The notes under the pieces are model-generated. The model was given only the letters and a program-made list of their open reading frames with translations, had not been told where the DNA came from and searched no databases. The translations under genes and the position numbers were made by a program. Shown piece by piece: positions 59,017 to 64,000 of a DNA stretch of 64,000 nt; the stretch's first letter is position 1, and every line of letters begins with the position of its first letter. Source of the stretch: GCA-2862585 sp965661345 (GTDB taxonomy: Bacteria; Bacteroidota; Bacteroidia; Flavobacteriales; UBA7312); the NCBI GenBank assembly GCA_965661345.1, contig CBFIDK010000004.1:62001-126000 (forward strand). Direction: 5' to 3'.

Positions 59017-61989
59017 ATGCAAAATAAAAGTTTTGTTTCTCTGTTTGCAATTGTATTTGCGCTTGTATGTTTATACCAACTATCCTTTACATCTGTAGTA
59101 AAAGGAATTGAAGAGGATGCTGTTGAATATTCTAATGGAGATGAAATAAAAGAAAAAAGATACCTAGACTCAATAGCTACTGAGCCAGTTTACAATATTG
59201 GGATCAAAAATTACACTTACAATGAATGTAAGTCTAGAGAGATTAATCTTGGACTTGACCTTAAAGGTGGAATGAACGTTACTTTAGAAGTTTCTGTTGT
59301 TGATGTTATCAGAGCAATGTCAAACTACAACACTGACGAAATGTTCAATTCTGCCATTAAACTTGCTCAAGAAAAGCAAAGAGACAGTCAGGATAATTTT
59401 GTAACCCTATTTGGCCAGTCGTTTTCTGAAGTCAATCCTGAAGGAAAATTAGCGTCAATTTTTTACACACCTGAGCTAAAAGATAAAATCAATTCAAACT
59501 CATCAAACGAAGAAGTTTTAGCTGTAATACGATTAGAAGTTGAAGACGCTATAAGCCGTTCATTTAATATCCTAAGATCAAGAATCGATAGATTCGGTGT
59601 TACTCAACCTAATATCCAAAGGCTTGAAGGTTCTGGTAGAATTTTAGTTGAACTGCCTGGTGTAAAAGACCCTGAAAGAGTTAGAAAGTTATTGCAAGGA
59701 ACAGCTCAGTTGGAGTTTTGGGAAACGTATGAAAATGCAGAAGTTATTGGTTTTATTGACCAAATTAACACCTATTTGAAATCAACTATTGAGGAAGAAG
59801 TTGAAGAGACTACAGACGAAACTTCAGAATTAGCAGAAGAGTCTACAGACAATACTGACGATTTGATTTCAGATTTAGCGATTGATGAATTAAGTTCTGA
59901 TTCTGAAACCTCTTCAGATAGCACTTCACTTGATGCAGAGCAGTTCTCTAGAGAAAACCCATTATATGCTGTTTTATACCCAAACATCAGCCAAACTAAT
60001 CAAGCAAATGGCGGTCCAGTTTGTGGTATTTCTAGTATAAAAGATACTTCTAAGGTAAATGAGTTCCTTAGAATGGAGGAGGTAAAAGACATTTTACCTC
60101 GAGATATTAAATTCGCTTGGACTGTAAAACCATATGATCCAGAAGGAAAATTCGTACAGCTAGTAGCTCTAAAGGTTACATCAAGAGATGGAAACGCAGC
60201 CATGGAAGGTGACGTTGTAACGGATGCCAGAACAGACTTTGGACAGTTTAATGGCGTTCCAGAAGTATCCATGACAATGAGTGCTGAAGGTTCTAGACAG
60301 TGGAAACGATTAACTGCTGATAACATTGGCAAAAGCGTTGCCATTGTACTTGATGATTTTGTATACTCATTTCCAACTGTTCAGGCTGAAATTTCTGGAG
60401 GAAGGTCTCAGATTACCGGTAACTTCACAATTAATGAAGCCAATGACTTATCTAATATTTTAAAATCAGGTAAGTTGCCAGCGCCTGCGAGAATCATAGA
60501 AGAAGCAATTGTGGGACCTTCATTAGGTCAAGAAGCTATTGACTCTGGATTGAAGTCATTCATTATAGCATTGGTATTAGTATTAATATACATGATGTTT
60601 TACTACAGTTTTGCCGGTTTAGTATCTAACATTGCGCTTCTAGCGAACCTGTTTTTTGTATTTGGTGTTTTATCATCAATAGGAGCTGTATTGACCTTGC
60701 CAGGTATTGCAGGTATAGTACTTACCATTGGTATGTCTGTTGATGCAAACGTTCTTATCTACGAAAGAATCAGAGAGGAATTATTAAACGGAAAAGGCTT
60801 GAGATTAGCCGTTTCTGATGGTTATAAAAATGCTTACAGTTCCATTATTGATGCTAACGTTACAACTCTCTTAACTGGTATAGTATTATATATATTTGGA
60901 TCTGGACCTATTAAAGGATTTGCAACAACCTTAGTAATTGGAATCATTACTTCGTTATTCTCGGCAATCTTTATTACTAGATTAGTTTTCCATTGGAGAC
61001 TCTCTAAGAAAGATTCAGTTTCATTTGACAACAAAATTACTAGAGGTGCATTCAAGAATACTGCAATTGACTTTATCGGTAAAAGAAAAGTCTTTTATGT
61101 TATTTCATCAGTACTAATTCTTATTGGTATAGGTTCTTTAGCTACTAAAAAATTAAACTACGGTGTTGACTTTAAAGGAGGTAGAACATTTGTAGTGAGA
61201 TTCGATTCTGCTGCTATAGAAAACGAAGAGTTAAGAAGTTCTTTAGCAGATTATTTTGTAGATGAAGACGGCTTAAAAATGTTCCCAGAGGTAAAAACTT
61301 TTGGAGACGATAATCAAGTTAAAATCACTACAAAATATTTGATTGATAGTAAAGAGTTGACAGCAGATGATTTGGTACTTACTCAATTAGACGCTGGTTT
61401 ATCTCAGTTTGGTTCTTTCGAAGTGATGAGTTCACAAAAAGTTGGACCAACAATCGCTGATGACATTAAGGTGTCGGCGTTATGGTCAATTATTTTCTCT
61501 TTATTTATAATATTCTTATATATCTTATTAAGATTTAGAAAATGGCAATTTAGTTTAGGAGCTGTTGCTGCAGTTTTCCACGATGTTTTAATTGTATTGT
61601 CAATATTCTCAATATTCTATGGAATTTTACCATTCTCGCTAGAAATTGATCAGGCTTTCATTGCTGCTCTTTTGACAATCATTGGTTATTCATTAAACGA
61701 TACTGTTGTTGTTTTTGACCGTATTCGTGAGCATATGTCTATTTATAAGAAGAAAGAGTTTAACTCTCTTGTTAACAATGCACTTAACAGTACATTAAGT
61801 AGAACCGTTAATACTTCATTAACGACCTTCTTTGTATTATTGGTCATCTTTATGTTTGGAGGAGAAGTGATTAGAGGATTTATGTTTGCATTAATGGTTG
61901 GTGTTGTAGTAGGAACTTACTCTTCGCTATTCGTAGCCTCACCAATAATGCTAGATACAATTAAAAAATCAGCTTCTGAAAAGAATTAA
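59017..61989 (+). CDS. secDF: Fused protein translocase subunit SecDF
   Basis: Inner-membrane protein that uses the proton gradient to pull secreted proteins through SecYEG. The 990 residues hold SecD first (LGLDLKGGMNV near 75; six helices around 500-660) and SecF second (LNYGVDFKGGRTFVVRFD near 712; helices about 815-980). The second half repeats the fold. A Glu/Ser/Thr/Asp-rich loop (about 255-310) between the first periplasmic parts is probably disordered. Fusion of SecD with SecF is normal in Bacteroidota. tatA follows behind a terminator. Confidence 0.97.
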   Translation: MQNKSFVSLFAIVFALVCLYQLSFTSVVKGIEEDAVEYSNGDEIKEKRYLDSIATEPVYNIGIKNYTYNECKSREINLGLDLKGGMNVTLEVSVVDVIRAMSNYNTDEMFNSAIKLAQEKQRDSQDNFVTLFGQSFSEVNPEGKLASIFYTPELKDKINSNSSNEEVLAVIRLEVEDAISRSFNILRSRIDRFGVTQPNIQRLEGSGRILVELPGVKDPERVRKLLQGTAQLEFWETYENAEVIGFIDQINTYLKSTIEEEVEETTDETSELAEESTDNTDDLISDLAIDELSSDSETSSDSTSLDAEQFSRENPLYAVLYPNISQTNQANGGPVCGISSIKDTSKVNEFLRMEEVKDILPRDIKFAWTVKPYDPEGKFVQLVALKVTSRDGNAAMEGDVVTDARTDFGQFNGVPEVSMTMSAEGSRQWKRLTADNIGKSVAIVLDDFVYSFPTVQAEISGGRSQITGNFTINEANDLSNILKSGKLPAPARIIEEAIVGPSLGQEAIDSGLKSFIIALVLVLIYMMFYYSFAGLVSNIALLANLFFVFGVLSSIGAVLTLPGIAGIVLTIGMSVDANVLIYERIREELLNGKGLRLAVSDGYKNAYSSIIDANVTTLLTGIVLYIFGSGPIKGFATTLVIGIITSLFSAIFITRLVFHWRLSKKDSVSFDNKITRGAFKNTAIDFIGKRKVFYVISSVLILIGIGSLATKKLNYGVDFKGGRTFVVRFDSAAIENEELRSSLADYFVDEDGLKMFPEVKTFGDDNQVKITTKYLIDSKELTADDLVLTQLDAGLSQFGSFEVMSSQKVGPTIADDIKVSALWSIIFSLFIIFLYILLRFRKWQFSLGAVAAVFHDVLIVLSIFSIFYGILPFSLEIDQAFIAALLTIIGYSLNDTVVVFDRIREHMSIYKKKEFNSLVNNALNSTLSRTVNTSLTTFFVLLVIFMFGGEVIRGFMFALMVGVVVGTYSSLFVASPIMLDTIKKSASEKN

Positions 61990-62013
61990 ACTTCTAGATT
62001 AAGTAAATAAATA

Positions 62014-62043
62014 AAATGCCTCTTTTGAGGCATTTTTTATTTT
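62014..62043 (+). terminator. Terminator after secDF
   Basis: The 9-bp stem AAATGCCTC/GAGGCATTT with a TTTT loop is followed by a T-rich tail. Confidence 0.88.
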
Positions 62044-62058
62044 GAAGCATTAACTTTG
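62025..62058 (+). promoter_or_regulatory. tatA promoter (TTG-N23-TAACTTTG)
   Basis: TTG at 62025-62027 lies inside the secDF terminator hairpin, and TAACTTTG is at 62051-62058, 23 nt away. Leader to the ATG is about 25 nt. Confidence 0.5.
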
Positions 62059-62085
62059 TAGAAAATTACCCAAACTTTTAATCAC

Positions 62086-62313
62086 ATGATGTTTAATGTG
62101 CTTTTATTTATAGGAGGTCCAGAGATAGTTATCATAATGCTTGTTGTGGTAATGTTGTTTGGCTCAAAGAAGATTCCTGAGTTGGCTCGTGGACTAGGCA
62201 AAGGTTTAAGAGAGTTAAAAGATGCTTCAGATGATATAAAAAGAGAAATTCGTTCTACTGCCACAACAGTGAAAGAAGAGGTCCAGAAAGTAGAAAAGGA
62301 TTTAAAAAAATAG
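62086..62313 (+). CDS. tatA: Twin-arginine translocase subunit TatA
   Basis: Pore-forming subunit of the Tat system that exports folded proteins. The 75 residues have an N-terminal membrane helix (about 3-24), the hinge FGSKKIPELARGLGKGLRE (25-43) and an amphipathic, then charged coil to the end (KEEVQKVEKDLKK). The hinge phenylalanine-glycine is conserved. tatC is not adjacent. A TatB role cannot be fully excluded, but the short length and hinge favour TatA/E. Confidence 0.94.
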   Translation: MMFNVLLFIGGPEIVIIMLVVVMLFGSKKIPELARGLGKGLRELKDASDDIKREIRSTATTVKEEVQKVEKDLKK

Positions 62314-62320
62314 ACATAAA

Positions 62321-62348
62321 AAAACTAGCACCATTTGATGCTAGTTTT
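62321..62348. terminator. Bidirectional terminator between tatA and glnA
   Basis: The 10-bp stem AAAACTAGCA/TGCTAGTTTT with an 8-nt loop lies between convergent genes. Confidence 0.85.
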
Positions 62349-62369
62349 TAGTTTTACTCAGTAAAAATA

Positions 62370-63377
62370 TTAAATAACTCCTTTAACAGTCTTCACAATT
62401 CTAGCTGCAATTTTGTAAGGATCACCATTAGATGCAGGACGTCTATCTTCCAACCATCCTTTCCATCCGTTTTCAACAGTCATAATAGGAATCCTAATCG
62501 AAGCTCCTCTATCTGATACGCCATAGCTAAAATCATTTATCGATGCAGTTTCATGAAGTCCAGTCAAACGTTGATCGTTGTAGGCGCCATACACGTTAAT
62601 ATGCTCATCAGTTACAGGTCTAAATGCTTCGCAAATTTTCTCGTAAATTTCTTGAGACCCACACGTTCTTAATGTTGTGTTGGAGAAGTTAGCATGCATT
62701 CCAGAACCATTCCAGTCACCTTTTACTGGTTTTGGGTGGTATTCAATATAGTAACCGTAACTTTCGGTTAATCTATCCAAAAGATACCTAGCGATCCAAA
62801 TTTCATCACCGGCTTTCTTGGCGCCTTTAGCAAAAAGTTGAAATTCCCACTGACCACTAGCAACCTCTTGATTAATACCCTCAAAATTAAGTCCAGCTTC
62901 AATACACAAATCAGCATGCTCTTCTACAAATTCTCTTCCATGAGTATTTCTACCGCCAACAGAACAATAGTAAAGACCTTGTGGTCCAGGATATCCCCCC
63001 AATGGGAAGCCTAAAGGAAGTTGTGTGTTTTTATCCATGATAAAGTACTCTTGTTCAAATCCAAACCAAAAATCGTTATCGTCATCGTCAATAGTAGATC
63101 GTCCGTTAGATGCGTGTGGAGTACCGTCTGCGTTTAGCACCTCTGTCATTACTAAGTAGCCATTAATTCTACTTGGATCAGGGTAAATAGCTACTGGCTT
63201 AAGAAGGCAGTCAGATGAGCCACCAGAGGCTTGTTGGGTTGAGCTTCCATCAAAAGACCATAAAGGGCAGTCTTCTAATTTACCGCTAAAGTCATTTATA
63301 ACTTTAGTTTTACTTCTCATGTTTTGAGTAGGTACATGACCATCTAGCCAGATGTATTCAAGTTTACTTTTTTTCAT
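62370..63377 (-). CDS. glnA: Glutamine synthetase, short eukaryote-like (GSII) type
   Basis: Makes glutamine from glutamate, ammonia and ATP. At 335 residues it is GSII-like, far shorter than the GSI (about 470) or GSIII (about 730) enzymes. Motifs include the beta-grasp WSFDGSSTQQA (near 41), metal ligands in FGFEQEYFIMD (about 104) and NQEVASGQWEFQ, the substrate loop GDWNGSGMHANFS (near 222) and ATP-side SDRGASIRIP (about 291). No adenylylation site is visible. A standard promoter lies about 40 nt upstream. No PII or ammonium transporter gene is adjacent. Confidence 0.95.
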   Translation of the reverse strand: MKKSKLEYIWLDGHVPTQNMRSKTKVINDFSGKLEDCPLWSFDGSSTQQASGGSSDCLLKPVAIYPDPSRINGYLVMTEVLNADGTPHASNGRSTIDDDDNDFWFGFEQEYFIMDKNTQLPLGFPLGGYPGPQGLYYCSVGGRNTHGREFVEEHADLCIEAGLNFEGINQEVASGQWEFQLFAKGAKKAGDEIWIARYLLDRLTESYGYYIEYHPKPVKGDWNGSGMHANFSNTTLRTCGSQEIYEKICEAFRPVTDEHINVYGAYNDQRLTGLHETASINDFSYGVSDRGASIRIPIMTVENGWKGWLEDRRPASNGDPYKIAARIVKTVKGVI

Positions 63378-63414
63378 TTTTTATTGTTACTTTATATATT
63401 GTGTATTTTCTACA

Positions 63415-63444
63415 CAAAACTACCTTATTTTACATTTATTTCAA
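63415..63444 (-). promoter_or_regulatory. glnA promoter (TTG-N19-TAGTTTTG)
   Basis: On the minus strand TTG is at 63444-63442 and TAGTTTTG at 63422-63415, 19 nt apart, with a leader of about 30 nt. Confidence 0.65.
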
Positions 63445-63547
63445 TGGCTATTTTTTAAAATTATTAACAACTTTTTAATAGATATTTACTTGTGTCTTTT
63501 ACAAAAGAAATAAATCCTTATTTTAGCAAAAATTCTAAGTACATAAA

Positions 63548-64000
63548 ATGAAACATTTACTTTCACTTACGGCGCTATTTATTTTTTTATCGTCTACCAC
63601 TTTAGTATCTCAAAATTCCTCGAAGAAAGTTAAAATCTCAAAGGCAGATAAAGCTTTTATGATGCAGAATTATTACGAGGCGGAAAAACTATATAAGGAA
63701 GATTATACCAAAGAAAAAAACAGAGCGAAGAAAGCCGAATTGATTTTTTTACAAGCAGAATGTGCACGTAATATTGGCACACCCATCTATTTGAAAAAGG
63801 CATCTGCTATGTATAAAAGAGCGATTAAAGCCAAATACCCTCACGCAGAGGTTTATTTGAGATATGGTCAAGTTCTACAAAAACAACAAGATTTCTCTGA
63901 TGCAATAGTACAATTTGAAAAATACAAAGAACTAAAATCAAATGATGATAGAGCTGACAATGGAATTGCATCATGTTTGTTTGCTCTTGACGCTCTACAG
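63548..64000 (+). CDS. Exported TPR protein, N-terminal part (cut by window edge)
   Basis: The first 151 residues of a larger protein. A signal peptide (MKHLLSLTALFIFLSSTTLV, cut near SQN) is followed by a charged SKKVKISKADKAFMMQNYYEAE and two or three TPR-like helix pairs (YRAEKLY-type spacing; AEVYLRYGQVLQKQQDFSDA). This layout matches the start of Bacteroidota TPR-PD40-OmpA proteins, including the T9SS component PorE, but the deciding domains lie outside the window. The start at ATG 63548 is set by the signal peptide. Confidence 0.8.
   Translation, partial: MKHLLSLTALFIFLSSTTLVSQNSSKKVKISKADKAFMMQNYYEAEKLYKEDYTKEKNRAKKAELIFLQAECARNIGTPIYLKKASAMYKRAIKAKYPHAEVYLRYGQVLQKQQDFSDAIVQFEKYKELKSNDDRADNGIASCLFALDALQ

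Overview
This window comes from an AT-rich chromosome of the phylum Bacteroidota, most likely a marine-type member of the Flavobacteriales. The evidence is consistent: many genes carry type IX secretion (T9SS) sorting domains or gliding-type SprB repeats. There are TonB-dependent receptors, a PorV-family barrel, a GldA-like ABC ATPase, a SecDF fusion, a short GSII-type glutamine synthetase, and an isolated atpD-atpC pair. The promoters match the Bacteroidota pattern (TTG, 17-23 nt, TAnnTTTG), and Shine-Dalgarno sequences are weak or absent.

Layout. 0-3.3 kb: metK (cut by the window edge, with a SAM-II-like leader), a GldA-like ATPase, then rsgA-dtd-MazG. 3.4-4.3 kb: two related small membrane proteins, the second frameshifted. 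4.3-9.5 kb: the biotin cluster bioF-bioD-bioA-ketoacyl synthase-bioB on the minus strand. 9.6-11.9 kb: two tandem secreted proteins with a C-terminal S74 chaperone domain. 11.9-14.8 kb: atpC, atpD and ribF. 14.8-19.2 kb: a TPP-riboswitch-controlled TonB receptor preceded by a NadR-like kinase, a thiamine-binding protein, pcrB and a phosphopantetheinyl transferase; ahcY diverges. 20.7-30.1 kb: a Rieske-like lipoprotein, then a likely operon of a large TonB receptor, a 1369-residue secreted protein and a PorV-family barrel. 30.2-37.3 kb: greA, a HIT protein, ruvC, a flippase-GT2-OppC operon, an AtoE-type transporter, a DUF3127 protein and a flavin reductase.

37.4-39.75 kb is the one clearly accessory stretch. 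It begins at tRNA-Leu(UAG) and holds an XRE regulator next to a perfect 7-3-7 palindrome. Two cysteine-rich lipoprotein genes share a nearly identical signal-peptide sequence, and one of them is interrupted by an amber codon. A small membrane protein, a further lipoprotein and the amputated N-terminus of a copper-type P-ATPase follow. 39.8-43.5 kb: murB, two glycosyltransferases and an ftsE-like ATPase. 43.6-48.4 kb: a 1020-residue TPR protein overlapping an outer-membrane barrel. 48.5-64 kb: gyrB, two 826-residue SprB-repeat/T9SS type B paralogues, mdh, an FG-GAP T9SS type A protein, secDF, tatA, glnA and the start of a TPR protein.

The strongest leads for something little described are the XRE/palindrome/lipoprotein micro-island, the TonB receptor-giant cargo-PorV module, the extra ketoacyl synthase in the biotin operon, and a recurring arrangement with the -7 promoter element only 5-7 nt from the start codon, suggesting leaderless mRNAs. 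No stretch longer than about 220 bases lacks an annotated gene or signal.
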